Of a stretch of 64,000 nt of DNA, positions 1 to 61,473 are shown piece by piece. Below the pieces are notes generated by a model. That model was not told the origin of the DNA, did not search any database, and saw only the letters and a program-made list of their open reading frames with translations. Position 1 is the first letter of the stretch. Each line of letters begins with the position of its first letter. The stretch is from NCBI GenBank assembly GCA_023079485.1, contig CM041083.1:157860552-157924551 (forward strand), written 5' to 3'. Made by a program: the position numbers and the translations under genes. The DNA is from Archilochus colubris (taxonomy: Eukaryota; Chordata; Aves; Apodiformes; Trochilidae).

Positions 1-3000
1 ATCACTCAGTTTGCTTACAAATCTCAAGGGTGGACAAGCCATAGATTTGCTATAAGTTATCAGCCACCAGGCTGATAGCACTGAACTAGGTAAGGATATC
101 TTGAAAAGTGAGATAAGCTTCACTAACACTACACATAACTTCTGGATCAGCTTTTGCTTACATCCACCAGATGAGAGCGTGCTTCAAAGGATTCAAGTCC
201 ATCTGTGCCCACCCAAGTGGATGCCTCTGTAAATTAAGTGGGATGGGTCCTGTTTTACAACACCAATGTGTATTGACTGTGTATTCATATTGACTGAAAA
301 GATCAGGTGCTGAAAGTGTTCCTTTTCTGGAGGCAGAAGTAGGTTATTTAATGTGTACTCTGATGCCATGATCAGTAAGCCATCAATACAGCAACACCAT
401 TTTGTCTGATGCTTTTTTCTTTCTCTTCTGCATAGGAAAATCTTTCCTGTTGTGTTATAATCCTTCCCGTTGTGTACATAATCAGTTACATAATTCAGTG
501 CAGTCAATGACTACCTAGAAAAACATGGGTTAAATCAAAACAAATTTTTAATCACTTTCTTTGTCTTAAAAAGTTATCACTTTTTATAAAGTGATATTTC
601 TTCTTGAGCTTTTACTTCAATTATTTACATTTCAAAGGCACAGAGTGGGATATAAGCAGCATTATGTAAAGAAAATGGATTATAACCTGATGCTAGAACC
701 ATTATGTATCTCATAAAGGGGTCAGTAGTCACTAACATTTTGCTAAAAATGAATTCAACACATTTTCATTGGTGTGGTGAAATTCAAAAAACACTTATCA
801 TGCAATGAAACCATTCCAGCCTCATGTAGGGAAAACTGAAAAGCAAAGTACTAGGAACATCCCAGTATCTTTTTCTATTTTCTATTATTTCAAAAACTAG
901 TTCGAAAGAGTTCAGTTTAGGGGTGTTGTAGTTGACATCCACATCACGTTTTCTACTGCTTCTAGTACTGAAACAAGCCTGGGATACAGATAACAGACTT
1001 TGTTTAGTAACATCTGCGTGCAGACTGCAAAGTATGAAGGTTGGCTGAATTGCTAGACCTCAGTCAGGGAATTTGGCTGCAGGCTAATTCTTTCTATAGG
1101 TCTGGCCACAAGGACAAAGGAATAATATTTTCTTTTTCTAGGGAAAAAAAAGCAGAAATCTCAGGAGCAAGTGAAGCAATCAGAAACAAAAAAAGAAATC
1201 TTATTTTCATTCTTTTTACTAAAAAAAAATAATCACAATTAAAAGTTCAATACTAAATGCATGAGCACAGAGAAAGATCTACGTAACAGTAAGATCATGT
1301 CTGAAAAGGCAAAACATTATGTTTTGACTATGCTCACAGAACAAAAACATGTTGGAGTATGATCATCTAGTTGGACTCTGCCCCCAAAATTAGCCTCTTT
1401 TAAGCACTCCACTTTAGCAAAGAAAGGACCAGTCCACTCTCTAGTACCTGGGCAGGGGGCAGCAGACAGCATCAGGGTACCACACGTGCAGCAGGTGATG
1501 CACTCCAGGGCAGCAAGGGGGCTGCTGCAGAGCTCTGGATCCTCACTGCAGTTCCACACCTCATGGCCAAATCTACTCTATGAAGAAGGGATTTTTCTCT
1601 TCCCAGCTACAAGACCAACTTACCTGGCTCCACCAGTTTCAAATGTCAAACCCTTCTCCATTAAGAGGGCTGAATTCAGTAGTGCATCACCAAATTACTG
1701 ATGAGAGAGAGAGTGATAGCAGTAATACAGTTGCCTTAATTCTGCATGTTTGTCACATTTTTCTTCAAGGATGAGTCACTCCATGGTCTGTGAACATTAT
1801 CTATTATCCATTATCCGTTATCTACTATTTTTGATAGCTGTATCTGGGAATTGTGCACATCTTTTGACTTGTGTTGAGATTCCAAGCTTCTCACCACCTC
1901 TAAAATGTCAAGGCAGATTGTTAATTGAAGATACTAACTTTTAAAGTTTTTCTCTGCAGAAACTATGAAGTCTGGCCACCATTCATATTCCAAACTTACT
2001 AGCATGATTCACAGAGCCCAATCTATATGTCCATCCATTTTTCACATGAGTCAGTGGACACCAAGATGACCAGTTGCTTTTGTATACATGTACCCATGCC
2101 TCTTACAATTTCATACTTTGGTCTAGGTAATACACCAATTAAAAATGAAGAACAAAAGGTGTTAACATCAGGATCACACTCCAAAAGGCAAAACTTGGCA
2201 CTATAATGCTCACAGTACAAGATGATGGACACGAGGATGGGCCTCTACCCAAATGAGGACAGACTTTCCCTAGTAAAGTACACAAGAGTTAATTCTGACA
2301 CAGAAACCACAGTAGTTTTCAGCTAATGCTATGCTCAAAGTACCCTGTCATTTATTGTGCCCAGATTTTTAAAACCTCCCATGCAGCACGGAAAACATGC
2401 AAAGAAACTGGGACAGATTTACAATGGACTGGGGAGCCCTATGAGCTGGGTTCTGCAAAAATACATCATAATGACATTTCAAATATGTACAGAGCTACTG
2501 TTCAGAAAATGGCAGCTACAAGAGGTTTCATACCATGCCTTCTAACCTTCCAACCTTCCTTCTCTGTTCCCCTTAATGGATATTTAAAATATGCCACAAG
2601 TGCTGCACCAGGATGTGAGCTGCTTTGTATTGCCAAGCTTTTAGCAACGCAACCAAAAATGTCATAGGGATTATGCCAAAATTAGCATTTAGGCCCCAAA
2701 GGACTCCTGGTATCTATTTTTGTGTTTGTTTATGGGGAAGGGCCAAAACCACCTAAGTGCTTGGCTCATGCAATGCTCTGAAACAAGTGTTGTTGAACTG
2801 CACACATAGAAAGATAATCTCTTGGACCTCTTTAGGTCAAAGCCACCCCCTTGAATTGCACTTGGAAATAATGGGAAGCCTGGACTGCTCAGAGAACGAT
2901 CAGATGTGGCCCTGTTGAGGGACCACCCACTCTGGCATTAACTCTCTTTATGTCCTTTAATTTCCCTTTCACTGTAATAATTCAAATTAACTGCTTACCT

Positions 3001-6000
3001 CGGCAGGCAGCAGCTGGAAGTCCCAATGAAGACAGAAGATGCACCTGCTCACCAGACTGAACATCTGGGTGGGATCTGCAGGTGGAAGTCAGGAACCCTA
3101 CCAGCCACAAAAGCACACCTAACCACTGACAGAGGTCACAAGAAAGCTGTGAATTTGAGGAGATCTAGAGTTTGATATGTAGAAAGAAGGAAAAAAAAAA
3201 GATAGCTGAGCAGACGGGATGCAGGGGGTATTGCAAATGAAATGTGACTCGGATGGAACAAGAAAATTAAACCAGACCAGAGGGGCATAGCCTTTCCATT
3301 ACAAAGATGACAGGGAAAGTCATCCAGGCTTAGCCATTTCCCTTCTTATCCGGAATTTCTGAATTGTTAAGTCATGCCTGAGGACTGAATATCACAAATC
3401 CGTTTTTAAGAGAGAGTGTGTTATTCCTTGGATCTTTTTAATTATGAAGCCTTACTCATCATTTATAGCAGATGTTTATATAATGTTTTTCATAAAAAGA
3501 GGCTATTTCTTAGTATTTGTGTTATCATACAGGCATTGTAATGTTGAATCATACTGGGATTCATACTGTACAAATGCAAAGGGAAAACACAGGATTCCAT
3601 GCATCCAACAGATGATGATTTAGGTATAGCAGGAAAAATGCTGAGGCAACATTCATTAACAGGCTGAAGACACTCTCTGTTTGACTGTAGTTCTGCTTTT
3701 AGAGGCACTGCACCAAGGAAAAGCTTTGAGGAAAGACCTGAGAGTGAAACAAACCTGAGTCCTTTATGTCAATGAGGAATTCTCCCCAGTGAGGGACACT
3801 ACAGAAGGGCACTAGGAGATGCTTTGCTTGCAGCAGGCATAACACACGCTGGCATCATGGATACACACAGGGAAATCCACCACTGAATGACAAACTTGTA
3901 GTAGGATGGGACCGTGTCCTTGGCTTGGTAACAGGCAAGTAGCCATATTCCACAGAGAAGAGGAAATCAGTAGGACCATACCAGTGACCCAAGCAGTGAC
4001 ACAGCCAAAGCTGACAGACAGGGAAATTACTTTTATTTGGACAGATCTCACATGCTGAAGGCAAAAGATGACTTCAGGTGAGGAGATGACAGAGATGAAG
4101 CAGGCAATGTGTACCTTCAATTTAGTATGGAAAGTACTCAGGGCTTTAACCAGAGTGGTTGTAGAAAAGTCAGACAGTGCCCCAGTTATGGGTCTGAATG
4201 CCTGCAAATGTAGAGTTTTTACTCCCAGTGACAAAAAAAGGGAAGGGGAAAAAGCCTTAGAGAAAGCTAAGCAGAGCACAAGACAGTTTGGACAGAAGGA
4301 GGTGGTCATCTTTGGGACACAACAAAGACTCAGGAGTGGGCTTTGAATTTGTGGACCAAAAGGGAAGAACCAAAGCGGGGGCAGAGAATTCACAAGTGCT
4401 CTTTTATACTTAGAAATTAAATTCTGGTTGTGAAATACAACTTTGAGTCTATTTCTAAAGAAAACTGCATGGCCTTGATGTTTCCCATTGCCCTGGAGGA
4501 GTTTTTTATTCACAAAATCAAGTGTGACAGAAGTGATTTTCTGTTGCATATTCCACACAATTTGCTCCCATTGGGACAGTGTTGAGGAACATGAAACTTT
4601 GGGCACTGTATCTGCTTTGTCAATGCTAATCTCAGGGGAAACAGGCAGCACTCCCAGCTACAGGGGGAGTTGAAATGAGTGGCTCTGTTTCTTCAAGTGT
4701 AGAAAAGAAACTAAGTTGGCCACACCTTGGGTTTCTTCCTAAAGCCTGATGTGACAGATGCTTGACAGAAGCTCTTACAACAGCAAAGCTATAAGGTTAC
4801 CAAACCCTGATACGATGAAAGAATGCGTTGCAAGGGATCAAGACAATTAAAAAGTGAAAACCAACTGCATCTTCTCAAAGAGCTCGTTATACCCAGAATA
4901 CTCAACTCTCCTAATTCATGACACAGTTTGAAGTTTAAAAATCCAAATTACAAACAGTTGGGCACTTTCCTTTAATACGTTGACATCATACACGAACAGC
5001 ACAGGGAAGAAACACAATCACTGGGTTCAAACTAAGAGCCTGGAAAACAGAAGAGCTTTAACTATCAAAAAAAAATATTTTCAAAGTATATACTGCCCTC
5101 CTGTGTACAACTCGGTATTACCTCCTATTTTCAAAATTCAGAGTAACGTGGGGCTGTGGTACCTCAGATAATGTAGGAACAGGGATAAAATCTTGGCAAC
5201 TCAGGAACAGAGTGAAGAGATAGCTCAGGCCAGGGCTGCTGTGGCTGGCAATGAGCAGAAACTCATCCTTACTGCTGGATTCCAGCCACTTTTTATGGAA
5301 AAGATTGTGCTGGTTCCCCAGCACCAGAAGCCAGGGGAGCTTATTCATTTGGGAGGCCCTGCAGCCCTCCTTGTCACAGATGAACAGCAAAGCATCCCCG
5401 AGCTGGCTCTGCACCCCAACCACAATCAGTCTGTAAGGAAGATAAACTGCTGTAGACAACAGATTGGCCACAAATTACCAATTGCTTTCCCCAGCAGTAA
5501 TTTATTCCAAACTTGTGGAAATCTTCTTATGAAGAAAAGTTTCTGATGAAACACTTACCTGTACAGAGGTAATCTCCTTGATGGAATATTTCTTGATACA
5601 CTGTTCAACATTTCTGGGGTTTTTTTTTTGTTATTTTGGAGTTTGTTTGTTTGTTTTCCAAAAAAATGGACTTTAATTGGATTAATAGAACAACAGCTCC
5701 TTCAGCAAATTCAGAGCCACAGTGAAAGACTCACTTGGTATACAATGCCCATTTCCCATTGCAAATCACATATGCACTTGAAAAATCTGAACATCAAATT
5801 GAAAAAAGAAAAAAGATCATAAGAAGATTGATTTAAAATATACATCTGTCTTTTAAGCATACTATGACCTCATAAAAATTTTTAATTAAAAAAAAAATTC
5901 AGATAAACTTGTTACTATTTGTAAAAACCCAGCATAATCTAAATGCTGAGTAATAAGCAGTTGTCAGTTGCTAAAGTCTCCCAGTGTTTACATGGTACAC

Positions 6001-6009
6001 TCAAGAACA
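1..6009. other. Intergenic DNA downstream of SLAIN1
   Basis: AT-rich sequence beyond the 3' end of SLAIN1. I recognise no exon, RNA gene or full-length transposon here. Open frames are short and lack recognisable protein families. The two exceptions in length are a 279-codon minus-strand frame at 3812-4651 and a pair of overlapping 117-codon frames on opposite strands near 5118-5546. In mammals the next gene on this side is EDNRB at some distance, so gene-free DNA is expected if synteny holds (inference). Confidence 0.6.
3812..4651 (-). other. Unexplained 279-codon open frame
   Basis: This minus-strand frame runs 279 codons from an ATG without a stop. That is the longest open frame in the window outside the GC-rich island, and it lies about 1.4 kb past the likely end of SLAIN1. 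The predicted product has several hydrophobic stretches and many Ser and Cys residues, but I recognise no domain. The opposite strand also carries shorter frames (4068-4346, 4488-4673), so the region is generally poor in stops. It could be chance, a decayed mobile-element coding part, or a lineage-specific transcript. I do not assign a function. Confidence 0.12.
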
Positions 6010-6031
6010 GTGTTATTGCTGAAATAGATTC

Positions 6032-6037
6032 TTTATT
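6032..6037 (-). promoter_or_regulatory. SLAIN1: Distal poly(A) signal of SLAIN1
   Basis: A canonical AATAAA on the minus strand (TTTATT on the plus strand). It is the last such hexamer after the stop codon before a long stretch without one. Downstream on the minus strand there is a GT-containing stretch (GAGTGTACCATGT) that could serve as the downstream element. Choice among the three hexamers is inference. Confidence 0.5.
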
Positions 6038-6153
6038 TCTGAAACATTCCAAAACAGCAGTATACACAGTTGTAATCAAATATTAAGTCATATGCCATTA
6101 TAAGAAAGCATTGATTAGTGCAATTGGATTTTGTAAAAGATCTATCAAAAAGG

Positions 6154-6214
6154 TTTATTCACATTAAAACTCATTTTCCATAAGCAACTGTTAATAAAAC
6201 GTTACAATTTTATT
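6154..6214 (-). promoter_or_regulatory. SLAIN1: Two proximal poly(A) hexamers
   Basis: Two further AATAAA hexamers on the minus strand lie at 6209-6214 and 6154-6159, within 180 bases of the distal one. They could give slightly shorter 3' ends. Use is not shown by sequence alone. Confidence 0.4.
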
Positions 6215-6405
6215 CTTTGTAATAAAGTACTGAAAACAAACTGCAGTTTTAGAGATCACTGTATCTTTGTAAGTGCAACGTGACTTATGCTGCCACTTTA
6301 AATACAAAACACTATGACAATAAATTAACAATTGAACCAACGGTGAAAGACTAACAAAACCATGCTGACCCAGATGGTTGGAAATTTCCAGTGAATGCTA
6401 CTTTT

Positions 6406-6429
6406 TGTGTGTGTGTGTGTGTGTGTGTG
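6406..6429 (+). repeat. (TG)12 microsatellite in 3' UTR
   Basis: Twelve uninterrupted TG units on the plus strand, which read as (CA)12 in the SLAIN1 mRNA. CA repeats in transcripts are known binding sites for hnRNP L. The run is long enough to be length-polymorphic. Confidence 0.95.
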
Positions 6430-7057
6430 CTTCTGCAACGTAAATATGCTGCTTTGTATTGCCAATGGTACAATTTTGTAAGGTATGTTCCTAGTGCTAG
6501 AAAAGTACATTACCTCAAAAATATTATTTATGGCACAGAAAAGTTAAATTATCTCTCTGTTGTTCAAGGTTCAAGCAAGTTTAAATGAACTTAAGTATAC
6601 AAAATAAAATGTACTGGAAACACTAGAAAAAAATTCAAGCACATATGTAAGCCCCTCCTCCCCCCAGTTCAAAATAAAATGCATGATCCATTTACAACTG
6701 AATAAATTATCTTAGAATTTCAGGCGTAGCTGCCTGACAAGCATTATCTCCCAGTTCTTTCCAAGGAAATATTCTGGAACTTTGCACATATTTAATACTC
6801 TCTTCAGTTCCAAATGCCATCACTGCCATTGTTAATCTGATAACAATGCAGCTGTTCAGGTAACTGATTAAGTGCAATATTTAGCATTTGATAAGATGTT
6901 TGTTTTTTAAAAATGACACTGCATTATGGATGGCTACATACTAAAATCCCAGGGGAAATAATACTGTGTGACCCTCCTTTCCCAAATCACTGTTACCCAG
7001 CCAGCTGGGTAATGAAATCTGCATTCTTTCTTTTCCACTGTTGATGGGCATCCCTCA

Positions 7058-56975
<49,918 letters not shown>

Positions 56976-58981
56976 TTAGCGAGGGTCTCTAAACAAAGGT
57001 GCCTTCCCTCCCCCCCACCCCATTCCCGCGTTGGATCCGGCCCAGGACGCCGCTCCTCTCGTGAGCTGTGTAATTAGAGCCTGGTGGTGTCAGGGTTATA
57101 ATTATGCAGATTGAAAGTGTGATGGGAATGGGAATCACAAAATAGAGGCTTTGTTGGGCTTGAAAGGAGCGAGTTCTGCCAAAAGCAGGCGTTTGTGGAC
57201 TTGAAACGTGCTGATTTCAGTAGTTTTGATTAATAGCGAGGAAGATGATGTAGTTCTGAAGATCTGTTGCTGGTGGAGCAAGAAGACTGAGCCAAGTGTA
57301 GTAGAAAACTACAGAATTGGTTACGTGTAGGAGAACCCCTGAGATGGAAGATAGGGTTGTATTGAAATAATTTCCTTTACTGAAGTTCAGATACGTAAGT
57401 GGAATGTAACTTTCAGGTCGCAGTTTGATGGAGGGATCCATAAGATTCACTCATGATAGTGTTTTTATATTATCCAGCATTGAAAGAAGCCATTACTTGA
57501 CATTACTTTCATCCCTTCCTCCTGCCTGGCAGATGAGCAGGTTGTCCAAGGCATCACACAGCCCTCGTTGGGCTCACCTCCCTTAACAGCATCTAGAAGG
57601 GATAACCTTCTAGGCTACCATCCAAAAGTCTCCTAAGGTTCTGATAGGAAATAGGGAACAAATCTCCAGGAAGTGTGTGAATCACTCAGCCGGCCACCGA
57701 TAATAGCTATCAGGTCGCTAACCAATTCTTGAGCATCAGCTTTAGGCCCAGTAGTAGAAATAACCAGTCACTGCCTTCACGGTGCTTCATCACTGTCTCA
57801 GGTTTCTTTTCTACCAAGATACAGACACTAATTCTCTGCTCCTGGCCTGAGTCAATTTTGGAATCATCCAGCTTGTCAGTTTTCCCTCTTTTGTTTACAG
57901 CCTGGAAACTTTCTGCTGCCCATGAACAGCACAATGGCACTATTGTCAGTCTTCTATGTGCTTGTAGAGCACAAATATTAAAAATTGTTACAAGAATGGC
58001 TGAAGAAGGAAGAGCTGGGCACAAAGCATTGACTTCCAGATAAAGTTAACTTTTATCACTGCGGAGAACAAATGTATTCCCCAGCATACTAGATTGCACC
58101 CACATAGTGCTGGGTGCAAAACTTTTCTTTGGTCCCTTCCATTCCTTTGGAAGAAGTGGAAAAAGGCTGAGAGGCCTCAATTCTGCCATGCATCATCAGA
58201 GTGAGTAACGTAATCCGGTTATCACGACTACAGATAGCTATAATCTGTGTTCCCAGAAGAAAAATAAGAATTGAGTTTCTACATGTTTAGCCCCAGGCAA
58301 AAGGTTTATATCCCGGGTTATTATCACTACTAATGGTACTAGCTTTAATTCTTTGAAATGCGTATGCTAATCCAGTAAGATGATAAAGTGATAAAAAAGG
58401 TATTTTTAGCAGAATGTGTAATATATGAAGCATAGAAGGCCAAGAAGGTTTATAACAATTTCAGTGCTGGATGATGCAATAAGGCAGAAGAAATACTTAA
58501 AAGAGATGCAAAATGGAGGAATTGTTTTTTCTCTTTGAATCAGGCAAGCAAAGCTATTTAGTGGGCCAACAAAAAAAACAGGAAACAGGTCTCATTTTTT
58601 TCAGTTGCCAGAACAGGAACACGACAGCGTGGTCATGACATTGCATCATTAAACAAATCACTGGTGTAGACACCAGTCTGGAGATACAGCATTTGGAGAC
58701 ACACTACAGTATGTAGCATCATGGCACAGGATCTTAAGAGTCACCATGGAAATGCTTGCCCTCAGTTATGAGTAAAAGTAGTTGCCAAGTTTTTCAGCTG
58801 CCTTCTACTGTTTGTGCCACCTACACAAATGCTGCGTGGAGTTATTTCAGGGCTGTGTTCCTGAGGAGAAAAAGTTTAGGGTTGAGCATAGTGCCTTGGT
58901 ATGAGTACAAAAGCTTTTCCAGGCAGTTCTGAATCAATCACAGGCAAGATCAGGCCCATTACATTTCACACCCCCAGCCTC

Positions 58982-59000
58982 AAAAAAAAAAAAAAAAAAA
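58982..59000 (+). repeat. A19 homopolymer
   Basis: Nineteen consecutive A after a C-rich stretch. No retroposed sequence is recognisable before it. Confidence 0.95.
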
Positions 59001-59959
59001 GGTCCAGAAGTCCTTGTTGTCCCAAAATGTGACTGCTTTGAGCCTAGTTTCCATTCAGCGGTATGAGTAGAAAACAGCTTAAACTTGTGCACAATTCATT
59101 GCTAGCAGTCAGTGTTAGAGACTTCATCTTTTTACCAGGCATTTCCTGGAGAGGTTGGTCTAGTAAAGGGTAAAAATCCATTTTGCATTATTTGCTCTCT
59201 TTTGAATGTACATGTAATTTCACTAGCAATGTAAGTTCATGTAAAGGTGCTGGCATATATGATGTGTGTCCAGGAGCTCACAGTCTCATGGTCTTCATGC
59301 CAGCCTGCTAGTCTTCTACAAAGATCGTTTGAATATCTTAGCTATTAAAATATTTGGCTAAATTTTGGGGGAGTTTAAACACAAATTGTTCTCCTCCCAG
59401 TACTGACATGATTAATAAATTGTTAATGAGCTCCATTCATTTTGCCAACACAAGTTGATGAGTTTGATCAGCGTAGAACTTCACAAGCTCTTTATAAACC
59501 ACAATGAAGATTTGATAAAACACGTTTAACACCAACTCTGAACATCCTAATACGCCCATGAAACCTGTTATCCCTGGACCTGGGAAATTATATGCCCTAA
59601 ATCAGCAGAGATCTACTACAGGATGCTACTTCAGTGTTGTCCTATGGCAGAAACTTTTGACTCAGTGTTGTTACTAATAGACTCTCAATGCAGAGAACAA
59701 AGGAGCAGGAAGTCTACAAATCCCATCTGCTCTTCTCTGATAATAAGCCTGTTGCTTTATGCTGCAATTGCCACAGGCTGGACCTGCCTTTCAGGCAAGC
59801 CAGTAAAGAATTAATTGCAGTAATCCAGTCTGGGCTATACAAAAGAGGTGTTAAAATAAGGTCAGAGCACAGGCAGTAAACTCGAAGTCTGGTGACAGTA
59901 TTTTAAAGTAGAGTTCCAATCTGTAAAATGACCGTGAAAGTGGTTTTATAAAAATTGAG

Positions 59960-60490
59960 CCACTGCCATGCCAGCAGAAGTCTATCTAATCCAGTATTTT
60001 ATCTTAAACAAAGACTGATAGAAGCTTCCTAAGGAAAATATTTCTGAAATTAAAAATATTGAGGGATTTTCTACAGCGATTCAGAAGTCACTTGAGTGGG
60101 ACATCTGGACCATTTGTTTTTTGTAGCCACCAATGTGTAACAATATTACATGTGCTGAGCCCCATTTTTAAACCATTCAAATACTAGGAATCTATAACAC
60201 CCTGTGGCAATTAGCAGTGCAATTTAATTATGTATTATAAGAAAAACTGCTTCCTATTATCTGCTTTAAATTTGCTGCCTAGTGATTTAATTGGCTGTCC
60301 CTTAGTTCTGATTTTCTAAGAAAGGCAGAATGATTAATCATTATCTATTCAGCTTCTCTTTGTCATTCATGACTATAAAACTCAGTTACTTTCCTTCCAA
60401 GCTGGCAAGCCCTAATTTATACAGCCTTGCCCCCACAGAAGTCAGGCTGAATCTCCCATTGTTTCCTGTCTCCTTCCATAATGAAAACTG
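59960..60490 (-). mobile_element. Ancient CR1 (L3-like) LINE remnant
   Basis: A decayed element in reverse complement that follows the order of an old amniote CR1 3' end, one also common in turtles and crocodilians. The order is a CTATCTAATCCAGTATTTTA segment near the element's 3' end, then CTGTGGCAATTAGCAG, AACTGCTTCCTATTATCTGC, TTAATTGGCTGTCCCTTAG, TCATTCATGACTATAAAACTC and TCCAAGCTGGCAAG. Divergence is high, so the boundaries are approximate. Confidence 0.7.
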
Positions 60491-61440
60491 AATGTTCTAA
60501 GCCATTATTTCCTCTCTATTAATACTTCATGTTTTCTTATGTCAGGATATTTTAGGGAAAGACTGAGACAAAAAAGTCTTGTAAATCCAAACATACTCAG
60601 TTATAGACTAATCAGCTTATCCAAAATCATATTTTCTTCTTCAGAAACACTCATATAATCATGAGCATACCTTGCTTTAAAAAAACAGTACGGACTCTCC
60701 TCCGATATATCATGCATAACCAGACCCCACTATATTATTTAATATGATTTGTAGAAATTGGCTTGATAGAAAATCAGACTAACTCAATGTAGTTTCCCCA
60801 GAGTGGCTTTCATATTTTTTCAAGACTGATGTCCCAGCTGATGCTTCCAGCTCCTTTGGCAGCAAGCCTGCTTTGAAAGGTGGAGTCAGTGCTGTGAGAA
60901 GTTGAACAATGTCACACTTCAGCTGCTGTGGAGTTTTTTGCTACCTGGACCTAGCAATTTGTTATTGTTAGTTTCAAAATTTGTTCTAAAATAGTTGAAT
61001 AGTTAAGCATTTTTCTCCTACTACAGCATGCATGCTTCATTCCCAATGTCTCTTGCAAACATTGTTACTTACAACCTAGGTGTTGCTAATTCCCTGCTAA
61101 TTGGCTTTCTCCTTTTTATACAGTTTCCTTTTTTTAACGACTATAATTCCTTATTGAATTCCCTTATAGAATTAATATTAATTTGAAGTACATTGTAATC
61201 ACTATTAGAATGGATTTGCTGTAGAATAAAATCCAAAATGTCATAATTTTCTATGAGCTCCAGAAAAGCAATGTTCATGGTGTCCAAAAATATTTTCTGT
61301 ACATTAAGCTTAGTGACTCCTAATCTGTAGATCCATCTGGACTGAGCTGTGACAGTTCTAATTTAATAGATTGTTATTATTTTTGCTCATCAATTACATA
61401 TCAAATCATTCTGTCTTTGAAATACATTAACCCCTAACCT

Positions 61441-61473
61441 TCCCATTCCCTTCCCATTCTCTTCCCATTCCCT
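61441..61473 (+). repeat. 11-bp minisatellite, three units
   Basis: Three copies of TCCCATTCCCT, the middle one with a single C-to-T change, inside a longer C/T-rich strand-asymmetric tract. Confidence 0.9.

Larger units (their letters stand above)
6015..7057 (-). other. SLAIN1: SLAIN1 3' untranslated region
   Basis: This follows the stop codon at 7058-7060 on the minus strand and is AT-rich with no continuing frame. Three canonical AATAAA hexamers (minus strand) cluster at its distal end, the last at 6032-6037. I therefore place the main cleavage site roughly 15-25 bases beyond, near 6015. The untranslated part is then about 1.04 kb. A (CA)12 run, in mRNA sense, lies inside it at 6406-6429. 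The end position is inferred from the hexamers alone. Confidence 0.6.
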
